The notes beneath the pieces are model-generated. The model was given only the letters and a program-made list of their open reading frames with translations, did no database searches and was not told the DNA's origin. Positions 43,591 to 52,795 of a stretch of DNA of 64,000 bases are shown one piece after another. Made by a program: the position numbers and the translations under genes. Each line of letters starts with the position of its first letter. Positions within the stretch are counted from its first letter, which is position 1. Source of the stretch: Sphingopyxis sp. DBS4 (lineage in GTDB: Bacteria > Pseudomonadota > Alphaproteobacteria > Sphingomonadales > Sphingomonadaceae); NCBI RefSeq assembly GCF_024628865.1, contig NZ_CP102384.1, positions 2,801,001-2,865,000 of the forward strand, read 5' to 3'.

Positions 43591-46212
43591 TCAATCCAGA
43601 TTCGGCCGCAGCCAGCGCGTCGCCGTCGCGAGGTCGACCCCGCGCCGCTCGGCATAGTCGGCAAGCTGATCCTCGCCGACCCGCGCGACCCCGAAATAGC
43701 TCGCGTCGGGATGGCCGAAGTAAAAGCCCGAGACCGCCGCCGTCGGCAGCATCGCGAAATGATCGGTCAACGTCGCCCCCGAGGTGTTGCCCGCGTCGAG
43801 CAGGTCAAAGAGGATGCGCTTCAGGCTGTGCTCGGGGCAGGCCGGATAGCCGGGCGCGGGGCGGATGCCGCGATACTCCTCCTTGATGATCGCCTCGGGC
43901 GTCAGTTGCTCGTCCGGCGAATAGCCCCAGAGGTCGGTGCGGACATGCGCGTGGAGCCGCTCGGCAAAGGCTTCGGCGAAACGGTCGGCGAGCGCCTTGA
44001 GCAGGATGTCGCTATAATCGTCGTGCGCCGCCTTGAAGCGCGCGAGATGCGGCTCGATGCCGTGGATCGCGACCGAAAAGCCGCCGATCCAGTCGCCGTC
44101 GGGGCTGATGAAATCGGCAAGGCACATGTTCGGGCGCCCCTCGCGCTTGGCGATCTGCTGGCGCAGGAAGGGAAGCCGGACGTGGCGTTCCTCTTCCTCG
44201 AGATGGATGATCACATCGTCGCCGTCGCGGCGGCACGGCCACAGCGCCGCGACCCCGCGCGCGTGGAGCCAGCCCTCGCCGACGATCTTCTCCAGCATCG
44301 CCTGCGCGTCGGCGAAGAGGCCGCGCGCGCTTTCGCCGACGATGTCGTCGTCGAGGATCGCCGGATAGACGCCCGCGAGTTCCCACGCCCGGAAGAAGGG
44401 CGTCCAGTCGAACCATTCGACCAATTCGGCCAGATCCCACTGGTCGAAGGCGTGGATGCCGGGCTTTTCGGGCGGGAACGGCCGGATATGCTCGTCGATC
44501 TGAAAGCCGTTGGCGCGCGCATCCTCGATCGGGATCAGCGCGCTCTGCCCCTTGTTCGCGCGCACCTCGCGGATATGCTCGTAATCGGCCTTGTAACCCT
44601 CGACGAACGCGTCGCGGCCGGTGTCGCTGACCAGCGAAGTCGCGACGCCGACGGCGCGGCTCGCGTCGAGGACGTGGAGCACCGGCCCCTCATAGGCGGG
44701 GTCGATGCGCAGCGCGGTGTGGACCTTCGATGTCGTCGCGCCACCGATCAGCAGCGGCATCGTCATGCCCGCGCGCTGCATCTCCTCGGCCACCGTCACC
44801 ATCTCGTCGAGCGAGGGGGTGATGAGGCCCGAAAGGCCGATCATGTCGGCGTCATTCTCGTTCGCCGCTTCGAGGATTTTCGACCAGGGCACCATCACCC
44901 CCAGGTCGACGATCTCGAAGCCGTTGCACTGCAGCACGACGCCGACGATATTCTTGCCAATGTCGTGGACGTCGCCCTTGACCGTCGCCATCACGACCTT
45001 GCCCTTGCCCTTCGCGCCGGGCTCCTTCGCCGCCTCGATGAAGGGGAGCAGGTGCGCGACCGCTTTCTTCATCACACGCGCCGATTTCACCACCTGCGGC
45101 AGGAACATCTTGCCCGACCCGAACAGGTCACCGACGACGTTCATCCCGTCCATCAGCGGGCCTTCGATGACCTCGATCGGGCGATCCATCGCCAGGCGCA
45201 TCTCCTCGGTGTCGGGAACGATATGCGCGTCGATGCCCTTGACCAGCGCATGTTCGAGCCGCTTGCGCACCTCCCACCCGCGCCATTCCTCGGCGGCCTT
45301 TTCCTGCGCGGCATTGCTGCCCTTGTAGCGTTCGGCGAGCGCGATCAGCCGTTCGGTCGGGCTGTCCGCCTCGCCCTCGACCTTGCGGTTGAGGATGACG
45401 TCCTCGCAGGCGTTCCTGAGTTCGGGATCGATCGTGTCGTAAACGTCGAGCTGCCCCGCGTTGACGATCGCCATGTCGAGCCCGGCGGGGATCGCATAAT
45501 AAAGGAAGACGCTGTGCATCGCGCGGCGCACCGTCTCGTTGCCGCGAAAGCCGAACGAGAGGTTGGACAGCCCGCCCGAGAAATGGACGTGCGGACAGCG
45601 GACGCGGATTTCCTTCACCGCCTCGATGAAGTCGACCGCATAATTGTCATGCTCCTCGAGCCCCGTCGCGATCGCGAAGATATTGGGGTCGAAGATGATG
45701 TCCTCGGGCGGGAAGCCGATGCCCGTGAGCAATTTGTAGGCGCGCTCGCAAATCTCGATCTTGCGTTCTTTCGTGTCGGCCTGCCCGACCTCGTCGAACG
45801 CCATCACGACGACCGCAGCGCCATAGGCCATGCATTTGCGCGCGTGGGCGAGGAAGGGCTCCTCGCCTTCCTTCATGCTGATCGAATTGACGATCGGCTT
45901 GCCCGGCACGCATTTGAGCCCCGCCTCGATCACCTCCCATTTCGAGCTGTCGATCATCACCGGCACCCGCGCGATGTCGGGCTCGGCGGCGATCAGCTTG
46001 AGGAAGGTCGTCATCGCGCGCACCGCGTCGAGCAGCCCTTCGTCCATGTTCACGTCGATGACCTGCGCGCCATTCTCGACCTGCTGGCGCGCGACCTCGA
46101 CCGCCGCGGCGAAATCGTCGGCGAGGATCAGCTTCTTGAACGCCGCCGATCCGGTGACGTTCGTGCGCTCGCCGACGTTGACGAAGGAGGAAGAAGAGAG
46201 AGAGGCGGTCAT
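43591..46212 (-). CDS. metH: Cobalamin-dependent methionine synthase, C-terminal protein of a split enzyme
   Basis: 873 residues. In order: the pterin (methyltetrahydrofolate) domain starting [13 protein letters not shown]; the cobalamin cap; the B12 domain with the axial-histidine motif DVHDIG at 414-419 and the later [12 protein letters not shown]; and the reactivation domain with [16 protein letters not shown]. The homocysteine-binding domain is absent and is encoded separately 0.5 kb upstream in the same operon. Together they transfer a methyl group from methyltetrahydrofolate to homocysteine. The ATG at 46212 begins the family sequence; about 50 codons of open frame upstream do not belong. 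Confidence 0.95.
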   Translation of the reverse strand: MTASLSSSSFVNVGERTNVTGSAAFKKLILADDFAAAVEVARQQVENGAQVIDVNMDEGLLDAVRAMTTFLKLIAAEPDIARVPVMIDSSKWEVIEAGLKCVPGKPIVNSISMKEGEEPFLAHARKCMAYGAAVVVMAFDEVGQADTKERKIEICERAYKLLTGIGFPPEDIIFDPNIFAIATGLEEHDNYAVDFIEAVKEIRVRCPHVHFSGGLSNLSFGFRGNETVRRAMHSVFLYYAIPAGLDMAIVNAGQLDVYDTIDPELRNACEDVILNRKVEGEADSPTERLIALAERYKGSNAAQEKAAEEWRGWEVRKRLEHALVKGIDAHIVPDTEEMRLAMDRPIEVIEGPLMDGMNVVGDLFGSGKMFLPQVVKSARVMKKAVAHLLPFIEAAKEPGAKGKGKVVMATVKGDVHDIGKNIVGVVLQCNGFEIVDLGVMVPWSKILEAANENDADMIGLSGLITPSLDEMVTVAEEMQRAGMTMPLLIGGATTSKVHTALRIDPAYEGPVLHVLDASRAVGVATSLVSDTGRDAFVEGYKADYEHIREVRANKGQSALIPIEDARANGFQIDEHIRPFPPEKPGIHAFDQWDLAELVEWFDWTPFFRAWELAGVYPAILDDDIVGESARGLFADAQAMLEKIVGEGWLHARGVAALWPCRRDGDDVIIHLEEEERHVRLPFLRQQIAKREGRPNMCLADFISPDGDWIGGFSVAIHGIEPHLARFKAAHDDYSDILLKALADRFAEAFAERLHAHVRTDLWGYSPDEQLTPEAIIKEEYRGIRPAPGYPACPEHSLKRILFDLLDAGNTSGATLTDHFAMLPTAAVSGFYFGHPDASYFGVARVGEDQLADYAERRGVDLATATRWLRPNLD

Positions 46213-46234
46213 CGGTGGTCCAGAAGGCAAAGGG

Positions 46235-46759
46235 TCAGAGAGCGAGCGGGCGGGCAAGGACAAGGTCGTCGTAGAGCTTGCCCCCGACGTCGAACCGGCG
46301 CGTCCCGATGTCGGCGAAACCCTGCTTGCGATAGAAGGCGAGCGCCCTTTCGTTGCGGGCATAGACGCCGAGGAGCAGGCGGCGATGGTCCCGCGCCGCC
46401 GCGACGGCCTCGCGCATCAGCGCGGCGCCGAGCCCGCTGCCGTGGAAGCGCGACAGCGAATAGATCCGCTTGAGCTCGATGTCGCCGTCCTTGGCCGCGG
46501 CGAGGTCGGGCTTGCCGACCAGCGCAAAGCCGATCGGCGCGCCGCCCGGCTGCGCCTCGGCAAGCCACGCCCGCGCGCCATCGGCCAGCAAGGCGCGATA
46601 GGCGGTTTCGCAATGCTTCGCGGCGCAATGCGAAACGATCGCGTCGCCGTCGAGAATCCCCGCGAAGGTTTCGAGGAAGGTTGCGGCGCCGATCAGCGCC
46701 AGCGCGGCGGCGTCATCCGCTCCGGCCTCGCGGATCGTCCATGATGGTCCGTCGTCCAT
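46235..46759 (-). CDS. GNAT-family N-acetyltransferase
   Basis: 174 residues of the GNAT fold with the acetyl-CoA loop [16 protein letters not shown] (Q/RxxGxG/A type) at about 108-123 and the C-terminal [16 protein letters not shown]. The substrate is unknown. The gene sits between the two halves of methionine synthase; its start overlaps the stop of the upstream half (ATGA at 46759) and the next half begins 22 bp after it. It is therefore expressed with the methionine genes. Confidence 0.88.
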   Translation of the reverse strand: MDDGPSWTIREAGADDAAALALIGAATFLETFAGILDGDAIVSHCAAKHCETAYRALLADGARAWLAEAQPGGAPIGFALVGKPDLAAAKDGDIELKRIYSLSRFHGSGLGAALMREAVAAARDHRRLLLGVYARNERALAFYRKQGFADIGTRRFDVGGKLYDDLVLARPLAL

Positions 46760-47823
46760 CAGGAGGCCGCCGCCGCAAAAGCCGCCATGGTGAAGGGTTC
46801 GAGCCCGGCGAGCCGCGTACGCACCGCCACGTCGGGAACATGCCGCGGCGCGAGGCCATCGACAGCCTTCGCCATCGCCGCGATATGCGCGGGCGTCGAA
46901 CCGCAGCAGCCGCCGAGGATATTGACCTGCCCATGCGCCGCCCATTCGCGCACCAGCCCCGCGGTCGTATCGGGCATCTCGTCATATTCGCCGAGTTCGT
47001 TGGGCAGCCCGGCGTTCGGATAGACCATCACCAGCGTGTCGGCGAGGTCGGAGAGCACGCGCACATGCGGGCGAAGCTGTGCCGCGCCGAACGAGCAGTT
47101 GAGCCCGATCGTCAGCGGCCGCGCGTGGCGCACCGCATACCAGAAAGCCTCGACCGTATGCCCCGACAGGTTGCGGCCGCTAAGGTCGGTGAGCGTCATC
47201 GAGATCATCAGCGGCAATTCGCGCCCGACCTTCGCCTCGGCCTCCAGCGTCGCGGCGATCCCCGCCTTGGCGTTGAGCGTGTCGAAGATCGTCTCGATCA
47301 GGATGAAGTCCGCCCCGCCCTCGGCGAGCGCGACGACCTGGTCGAGATAGACCGCCTTCAGCTCGTCGAAGTCGATCTCGCGAAAGCCCGGATTGTTGAC
47401 GTCGGGCGACAGCGACAGCGTCTTGTTCGTCGGCCCGACCGCGCCCGCAACAAAGCGGCGGCGGCCGTCGCGCGCCGCGAACCTGTCGGCGGCCTCGCGC
47501 CCCAGCCGCGCACTTTCATGGTTGATGTCGGCGACCAGATGCTCGGCGCCATAATCGGCCTGGCTGATCCGGTTGGCGCTGAAGGTGTTGGTCGAGACGA
47601 TATCCGACCCGGCGGCAAGATAGGCCTCGCCGATCGCGGTCACGACATCGGGCCGCGTCAGCGCGAGGATGTCGTTATTGCCCTTCTGGTCGTGCGACAG
47701 GCCAAGATTTCCCGCATAATCGCTCTCGGCGAGCTTGCGGAGCTGGATCTGGGTGCCCCAGCCGCCATCGGTCAGCAGAATGCGCTCCTTCGCGGCGGCT
47801 TTCAGGGCTTCGCGGGCGTTCAT
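46759..47823 (-). CDS. metH: Methionine synthase, homocysteine-methyltransferase half
   Basis: 354 residues forming the homocysteine-binding barrel: ILLTDGGWGTQIQ at the start, NTFSANRISQADYG, and the zinc ligands in GLNCSFGAAQL and ILGGCCGSTPAHI (Cys-Cys pair). This domain is the N-terminal part of single-chain MetH, and here it is a separate protein. It overlaps metF upstream and the acetyltransferase downstream by ATGA. Confidence 0.94.
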   Translation of the reverse strand: MNAREALKAAAKERILLTDGGWGTQIQLRKLAESDYAGNLGLSHDQKGNNDILALTRPDVVTAIGEAYLAAGSDIVSTNTFSANRISQADYGAEHLVADINHESARLGREAADRFAARDGRRRFVAGAVGPTNKTLSLSPDVNNPGFREIDFDELKAVYLDQVVALAEGGADFILIETIFDTLNAKAGIAATLEAEAKVGRELPLMISMTLTDLSGRNLSGHTVEAFWYAVRHARPLTIGLNCSFGAAQLRPHVRVLSDLADTLVMVYPNAGLPNELGEYDEMPDTTAGLVREWAAHGQVNILGGCCGSTPAHIAAMAKAVDGLAPRHVPDVAVRTRLAGLEPFTMAAFAAAAS

Positions 47824-48764
47824 GCGGCTGCTTCCTCCGTCGCGGGGGCCGCCTTCGGGCGCAGGCCCAGGAGGTGGCAGATGGCGTAGCTGAGCTCCGC
47901 CCGGTTGAGCGTGTAGAAGTGGAAATCGCGCACGCCGCCCGCATAGAGGCGACGGCACATTTCGGCGGCGATCGTCGCGGCGACGAGCTGACGCGCGGCG
48001 GGATGGTCGTCGAGCCCGTCGAACAGCGACACCATCCACGCCGGGATTTGCGTCCCGCACATATCGGCCATGCGCCGCGTCTGCGACACGTTAGACACCG
48101 GCAGGATACCGGGAAGGATCGGCGCGTCGATCCCTGCCGCCGCCGCCGCGTCGCGAAAGCGCAGGAAGGCGTCGGGCGAGAAGAAGAATTGGGTGATCGC
48201 GCGGGTCGCGCCCGCGTCGAGCTTGCGCTTGAGGTTATCGAGATCGGCCTCGGCGCACGACGCGTCGGGATGCACTTCGGGATAGGCGGCGACCGAAATG
48301 TCGAACGGCGCCACCGCCTTCAGCCCAGCGACGAGCTCGACCGCATTGGCATAGCCGTCCGGGTGCGCACGATAGGGCGCGCCGCCGGGCATGTCGCCGC
48401 GCAGCGCGACGATATGCCGCACCCCCGCTTCCCAATAAGCCTCTGCCACCTCGTCGATCTCGGCGCGCGACGCCTCGACGCAGGTCAGGTGCGCGGCGGG
48501 CGCCACCGGGCTCGTCGCAGCGATCCGCGCGACCGTCGCATGGGTGCGCTCGCGCGTCGAGCCGCCCGCGCCATAGGTCACCGAGACGAAGCTGGGGGCG
48601 AGCGGTTCGAGCGTGTGGAACGTGTCCCAGAGCTGCGCCTCCATCTTCTCGGTCTTGGGCGGGAAGAATTCGAAGCTGACGCCGATGTCACCCGCGAGAT
48701 CGGCGAAGAGCGGAGTCGCGGCGGCGCGGCGCGCCTCGGCGAGCGAGTTGAGGGTCGATGTCAT
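47820..48764 (-). CDS. metF: 5,10-methylenetetrahydrofolate reductase
   Basis: 314 residues of the FAD-dependent barrel family: VSFEFFPPKTEKMEAQLW with the catalytic Glu, SVTYGAGGSTRERT, HIVALRGDMPGG, and RAITQFFFSPDAFLRF. It makes the methyltetrahydrofolate that the downstream methionine synthase uses. It is the second gene of the operon, overlapping both neighbours by four bases. Confidence 0.95.
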   Translation of the reverse strand: MTSTLNSLAEARRAAATPLFADLAGDIGVSFEFFPPKTEKMEAQLWDTFHTLEPLAPSFVSVTYGAGGSTRERTHATVARIAATSPVAPAAHLTCVEASRAEIDEVAEAYWEAGVRHIVALRGDMPGGAPYRAHPDGYANAVELVAGLKAVAPFDISVAAYPEVHPDASCAEADLDNLKRKLDAGATRAITQFFFSPDAFLRFRDAAAAAGIDAPILPGILPVSNVSQTRRMADMCGTQIPAWMVSLFDGLDDHPAARQLVAATIAAEMCRRLYAGGVRDFHFYTLNRAELSYAICHLLGLRPKAAPATEEAAA

Positions 48765-49741
48765 GCCGCGAGCCTTTTGTCGTCGTTGGAAAGGGGAGCT
48801 TGCCTATCGTCGCCGGCGCGGCGGCCGAGCCACAGCTTGACCGCAAGATCGCCGCCTTCGAGCGTCTGCGTATTTTCGAGCGCCAGCCCCGCCGCCGCGA
48901 ACCAGCCGCCGATCTGGGCATCGGAAAAGCCGAGGCGCGCGTGCGCCGCGAGCGTGCGCAATTCCTCGTCGGCGTGCGGCGCGAAATCGACGATCAGCAG
49001 ATGCCCGCCGCCGCGCAGCACCCGCCCCGCCTCGGCGATCACCCGGTCGGGTTCGTGCGCGAAATGCAGCGCCTGATGGATGACGATGCTGTCGATGCTC
49101 GCGTCGGCAAGCGGCAGATTGAGGAAATCGCCCTGCACCAGATCGATCGGCGCCGCCTGCCCGGCAAGCTTGGCGCGCGCGAGGCGGAGCATCTCGGGGC
49201 TGCGGTCGAGCGCGGTGACGCGGTGCGCGGCGGGGGCGAAGATTTCGGCCATGCGGCCGGTCCCGGTGCCGATGTCGAGCAGATGGCCGAGCCCGCGACC
49301 GCCCATCATCGCCAGCATCGCGGCCTCGACCTCGCTTTCGGCGATATGGCGCGAGCGGATCGCGTCCCATTCGGCAGCATGGTCGGCGAAATAGCGTTCG
49401 GCCGCCGCCGCGCGCTCGGCACGCACCGCGGCAAGGCGGCGCGCGTCGTTGGCGATGACCAGCGCCTCGCCTTCCGAAAAGGGCCACGCCCCCGCCTGGG
49501 TGACGATGCCCGACACCGGCCCGTCGGTCGCGATCCGCAGAAAGACCCAGCTCCCCTCGCGCCGCCGTTCGACGATCCCGGCCTCGGCAAGGATGCGGAC
49601 ATGGCGCGAAACGCGCGGCTGGCTCTGGTCGAGCACGGCGGCGAGTTCGCCGATCGCGAGTTCCATTTCGCGCAGCAGCGCCACGACGCGCAGGCGCGTC
49701 GGGTCCGCAAGGGCGCGAAAAATGTCGAGCAGCTCGGCCAT
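48761..49741 (-). CDS. ArsR-type regulator fused to a SAM-dependent methyltransferase
   Basis: 326 residues. The first 95 form an ArsR winged helix (FRALADPTRLRVVALLREM, LDQSQPRVSRHVRILAEAGIV). From about 140 a class I methyltransferase follows with motif I HLLDIGTGTGRMAEIFAP, then DLVQGDFLNLPLAD and RVLRGGGHLLIVDF. It heads the metF-metH operon, and a 10-bp dyad lies in its own promoter. ArsR proteins of this design that sense the SAM/SAH state control methionine genes in proteobacteria (SahR-like). Assigning it that role is inference. Confidence 0.88.
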   Translation of the reverse strand: MAELLDIFRALADPTRLRVVALLREMELAIGELAAVLDQSQPRVSRHVRILAEAGIVERRREGSWVFLRIATDGPVSGIVTQAGAWPFSEGEALVIANDARRLAAVRAERAAAAERYFADHAAEWDAIRSRHIAESEVEAAMLAMMGGRGLGHLLDIGTGTGRMAEIFAPAAHRVTALDRSPEMLRLARAKLAGQAAPIDLVQGDFLNLPLADASIDSIVIHQALHFAHEPDRVIAEAGRVLRGGGHLLIVDFAPHADEELRTLAAHARLGFSDAQIGGWFAAAGLALENTQTLEGGDLAVKLWLGRRAGDDRQAPLSNDDKRLAA

Positions 49742-49747
49742 GAAATG

Positions 49748-49777
49748 GGATATAAAGCTTTCTTTATATCCGGTCAA
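49748..49777 (-). promoter_or_regulatory. Promoter with ArsR-type dyad before the methionine operon
   Basis: Leftward, TTGACC (49777-49772), 17 bases and TATATC (49754-49749) form a promoter. The dyad ggatataaag-cttt-ctttatatcc (49748-49771) fills the spacer and the -10, a typical ArsR operator place. The expected transcription start, 6-7 bases after the -10, falls at the ATG at 49741, so the mRNA is probably leaderless. The remaining 190 bp up to the lipoprotein gene at 49967 hold no recognisable gene. Confidence 0.75.
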
Positions 49778-49966
49778 CCGAGGCACGCGCCTCCCCTCCG
49801 ATTTTATGAGACGCGGGTCGATTTGCGACAAAAGGCGGGCGAAATTGCAAAAAGAGCGTTGCACCCCCCTTGGCGAGGCGGTATTTCTGCCGCCGATTGG
49901 CAAGTTCACGGGATCGATTGGGTTCCCATGCCGGTCGATCAGTTCAATCGAGAGGGGTATTCCCAC

Positions 49967-50290
49967 ATGAAGAAGTTGATCACTCTGTCGCTCGTCGCCG
50001 CTGCCTCGCTGGGCCTGGCCGCTTGCGGTGACAAGGCCGCCGACAACGCCGCCACCACCACCGAAACCCCGGCGACCGACACCGTCGAAGGCGCGGCCGA
50101 TGGCGCGATGCAGGCTGCCGAAGGCGCCGCCGACGCTGCCGCGACCGCGAAGGACGCCGCGACCGACGCTGGCGCCGCTGCCGCTGCCGGCGACACCGCC
50201 GCTGCGACGGACAAGGCTGCCGAAGCCGCCGGCGCCGCCAAGGAAGCGACCGACCAGGCGAAGGCCGCCGTCGACGCTGCCAAGAAGTAA
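49967..50290 (+). CDS. Ala-rich lipoprotein
   Basis: 107 residues. A lipoprotein signal (MKKLITLSLVAAASLGLAAC) leaves a mature part almost wholly Ala, Asp, Thr, Lys and Glu in short repeats such as AAEGAADAAATAKDAATDAG. It is predicted to be an amphipathic helix or disordered, like LEA-type stress proteins. The site gagagggg precedes the ATG. It is a paralogue of the next gene. Function unknown. Confidence 0.8.
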   Translation: MKKLITLSLVAAASLGLAACGDKAADNAATTTETPATDTVEGAADGAMQAAEGAADAAATAKDAATDAGAAAAAGDTAAATDKAAEAAGAAKEATDQAKAAVDAAKK

Positions 50291-50468
50291 GCGCCTTTTC
50301 GGCTTCTGGCCGGAGGAATGCAGGGGTCGTCGGCACGCGCCGGCGGCCCCTTTCCTTTGCGGGGATACTCCCTTGCGGTCGCTGTGCTGCGCGGTTGCCA
50401 AGCGGCCGATCCGCGATTAAACTTTTTCCCCAATGGCCGCCGGGCCATTGGATTTGAAAGGAAATTTC

Positions 50469-50798
50469 ATGCGCAAGATCATCATCGCCTCAATGGCCGC
50501 CGCGGCCTTCAGCCTGACCGCCTGCTCGGACAAGACCCAGGACGCCGCCGCCGACGCCGCTTCGTCGGCCGCCGACGATGCCGCCGCCGCGGGTGATGCC
50601 GCCGCTCAGGGTGCGGCCGACGCCGCCGACGCGACCGCCGATGCGGCGAAGGATGCCGGGGCCGCCGTCGAAGGCGCCGCCAAGGATGCCGGCAACGCCG
50701 TCGAAGGCACGGTGAACGCCGCGGGCGACGCCGCCGCCAAGGCGGGCGACAAGATCGCCGAGGAAACCAAGAAGGCCGAAGCCAACGACAAGAAATAA
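50469..50798 (+). CDS. Ala-rich lipoprotein, paralogue of the previous gene
   Basis: 109 residues. The lipoprotein signal MRKIIIASMAAAAFSLTAC is followed by Ala/Asp-rich repeats (AADATADAAKDAGAAVEGAA) and a Lys/Glu-rich end. It shares the signal type, composition and repeat style of the gene at 49967-50290, suggesting local duplication. It is followed by a strong terminator. The 178 bp between the two genes contain a short GC hairpin and no gene. Confidence 0.8.
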   Translation: MRKIIIASMAAAAFSLTACSDKTQDAAADAASSAADDAAAAGDAAAQGAADAADATADAAKDAGAAVEGAAKDAGNAVEGTVNAAGDAAAKAGDKIAEETKKAEANDKK

Positions 50799-50829
50799 GT
50801 CGAAGCTTCGCCTTCGGGCTGGTATCGAA

Positions 50830-50858
50830 GGGCTCCATCCGCGGATGGAGCCCTTTTT
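50830..50858 (+). terminator. Rho-independent terminator
   Basis: An exact 11-bp stem gggctccatcc/ggatggagccc with a 2-base loop is followed by five T. It closes the Ala-rich lipoprotein gene. Confidence 0.92.
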
Positions 50859-50873
50859 CGTGGGAGCCGAACG

Positions 50874-51074
50874 ATGCGAACCCCTTGGCCCGCGGCGCTG
50901 CTCGCGCTGGCGCTGGCTGCGGCAACGGGATGCAGCCGCACCGACAACGAACCCGGCCCCGGCGGCGTGACCGTCAGCGAAGCCAAGGCGCTCGACGATG
51001 CCGCGGCGATGCTCGAAAGCCGCGACGGGACAGCGGACCAGAAAAGCGCGGACGGCGGCAAAACCGGCAAATAG
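50874..51074 (+). CDS. Small lipoprotein
   Basis: 66 residues with a lipoprotein signal ending in the lipobox AATGC (MRTPWPAALLALALAAATGC) and a short polar mature part, VSEAKALDDAAAMLESRDG. No family recognised. It lies directly after the terminator. The 149 bp to the next gene show nothing notable. Confidence 0.65.
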   Translation: MRTPWPAALLALALAAATGCSRTDNEPGPGGVTVSEAKALDDAAAMLESRDGTADQKSADGGKTGK

Positions 51075-51223
51075 CGGCTTTCGCAGCCGCCAAGGGGCCG
51101 CTAGATTGCCGGAGCCCCGCAACTGGCGCTGAAGATGGGTATCCATCGGGGAACGGGGTTCGGCCGCATGGCTGGAAAAGCCGCGCGCCTGGGTGATCCG
51201 CCGCCGACGCAAGGAGCATCCGC

Positions 51224-51913
51224 ATGACCGCCACTCCCCAAACCGCTGCCCAGACCACCGTCGTCTTCCTGCTGTTCCCCGGCATCACCCAGCTCGATTT
51301 CACCGCGCCCGCGCAGGCGCTCAGCCGGATGCCCGGTGCACGCCTGGTCGGCGCCGCCGCGACGCTCGACCCGATCGCGACCGACAGCGGTTTCGCGATC
51401 CTGCCGACGCATGATTTTGCAAGCGCGCCGCAGGCCGACATCCTCTGCGTCCCCGGCGGCCATGGCGTGACCGAAGCGCTGGGCGACGCCGCGACGATCG
51501 ATTTCGTCGCGCGGCAAGCGGCGGGGGCACAGTGGGTGACGAGCGTCTGCACCGGCGCCTTCCTGCTCGGCCACGCCGGGCTGCTCGCGGGCAAGCGTGC
51601 GACGACGCATTGGGCCTATACGCATCTGCTGCCGCTGGTCGGCGCGGAGCCGGTGGCGGCGCGCGTCGTCGAGGATGGCAGGCTCGTCACCAGTGGCGGC
51701 GTGACCTCGGGCCTCGATTTCGCACTGACCCTGATCGCCCGGCTGCATGGCGACGCGGTCGCGCAGGCGATCCAGCTCGCGATCGAATACGATCCCGCCC
51801 CGCCCTTCGCCGGCGGCCACCCCGACCGCGCGCCCGAAAGCGTCACGGCGGGGCTGAAGACCCGCGTCTACGACGCCGCAGCGGCACGGATCGAGGCGGC
51901 GCTCAAGGGCTGA
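51224..51913 (+). CDS. DJ-1/PfpI-family protein (isonitrile-hydratase-like)
   Basis: 229 residues with the DJ-1 fold: VVFLLFPGITQLDFTAPAQAL at the start and the nucleophile-elbow cysteine in WVTSVCTGAFLLGHAGLL. The preceding glutamate/aspartate region is in ILCVPGGHGV, and THWAYTHLL and VTSGGVTSGLDFAL follow. The pattern is that of the isonitrile hydratase and AraC-sensor subgroup rather than of proteases. The substrate is unknown. It stands alone. Confidence 0.88.
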   Translation: MTATPQTAAQTTVVFLLFPGITQLDFTAPAQALSRMPGARLVGAAATLDPIATDSGFAILPTHDFASAPQADILCVPGGHGVTEALGDAATIDFVARQAAGAQWVTSVCTGAFLLGHAGLLAGKRATTHWAYTHLLPLVGAEPVAARVVEDGRLVTSGGVTSGLDFALTLIARLHGDAVAQAIQLAIEYDPAPPFAGGHPDRAPESVTAGLKTRVYDAAAARIEAALKG

Positions 51914-51926
51914 CAGGACACCTGAA

Positions 51927-51954
51927 CGTCATCCCGGCGAAAGCGGGAATGACG
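51927..51954. repeat. Short copy of the cgtcatcccggcg repeat
   Basis: cgtcatcccggcgaaagcgggaatgacg folds into one imperfect hairpin: a minimal copy of the family seen at 42382-42459, placed after the DJ-1 gene. Confidence 0.75.
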
Positions 51955-52048
51955 AGAAGATGAGACGCAAAGTGCCGCTTGTCGGCCGTTTTCAGCCCTG
52001 ACACCCGTCGCTGCACAACACCGTCTTTTACATCCCCATCAGCGGCGT

Positions 52049-52318
52049 CTAGGGTCAGGACCCATTAAATGCACGTTCGAGGCGTCGAAATGGCTAAGAT
52101 ATTGGGTTTGGGCAGTCGCAGCGGGTAGCATCGCTACCCGCAAGGCTGCGCAGACCCAAGATCGAAGCCATTTCGGCGTCCCTGCGGGATTTGATCGATT
52201 TTGCCCATGGCTTCGTCGGCAAGTCTTGAAATATCGACATATTCCTACGCCTTGCCTCCTCGCCCTGAGCAAAATCGCTTCAAACCTCGAGCGCGCATTT
52301 AATGGGTCCTGACCCTAG
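52049..52318. mobile_element. 270-bp MITE-like element with 34-bp terminal inverted repeats
   Basis: Both ends begin ctagggtcaggacccattaa and run inward for 34 bp as inverted repeats with only two mismatches. If ctag is the target, it may be a 4-bp duplication. Inside is a hairpin with exact 9-bp arms gcgggtagc/gctacccgc (52121-52141) and longer partial pairing around it. It encodes no transposase; a 77-codon open frame on the minus strand spans it but looks accidental. It fills most of the 434-bp gap between the DJ-1 gene and the next. Confidence 0.82.
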
Positions 52319-52347
52319 CCTCGCACCCTCGTGCAGGAGCCCCCGCC

Positions 52348-52764
52348 ATGACCGCCAAGCCCGACGCTATCGATCGCCTCGTCCAATTCCTGCTGCTTGT
52401 CGCCGCGATCACGACGATCGCCAACGGCGCCTTCATGCTCGTCCGCCCGCTCGACTGGTATGTCTTCATCCCCACCGTCGTCACGACCGGCCCGCCGAAC
52501 GCGCATTTCATCCGCGACATCGGCCTCGCCTATCTGGGGTCGGGCCTGATCCTGCTCTATGCGACCGCAAACCCCGTCGTCCGCTGGCGTGCCGCGGTCG
52601 TCGGCGGGCTCTGGCTTGCCTTGCACGGCGCGCTCCACATCTATGAAGTGGCGGCGGGCATCTGCGGCCCCGCGACCTTCTGGGCCGACGCGCCCGGCGT
52701 GATCGGTCAGCCCGCGCTCGTCATCGTCGCGCTTGCGATCCTGCGGATTCGAAAGCGCATTTGA
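52348..52764 (+). CDS. Small membrane protein, unknown family
   Basis: 138 residues with four predicted membrane helices (FLLLVAAITTIANGAFMLV, IGLAYLGSGLILLYATA, AAVVGGLWLALHGALHIYEV, PALVIVALAILRI). Conserved-looking polar residues HFIRDIGLAY and GALHIYE lie at helix ends. I cannot name a family. It is 31 bp before an acetyltransferase on the same strand. Confidence 0.75.
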   Translation: MTAKPDAIDRLVQFLLLVAAITTIANGAFMLVRPLDWYVFIPTVVTTGPPNAHFIRDIGLAYLGSGLILLYATANPVVRWRAAVVGGLWLALHGALHIYEVAAGICGPATFWADAPGVIGQPALVIVALAILRIRKRI

Positions 52765-52795
52765 CAGCGCACATCCGACTGGACAAAGCGCGTCC

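Noticed and set aside
43711..46473. 920-codon open frame antisense to metH, and similar long antisense frames over many genes
   Set aside because: High GC removes stops from the opposite strand. These frames are rich in Arg/Asp/Val, show no domains and sit exactly opposite genes with clear families.
52039..52272. 77-codon frame inside the MITE-like element
   Set aside because: It follows the palindromes of the element and has no start site or recognisable fold, so it is probably accidental.
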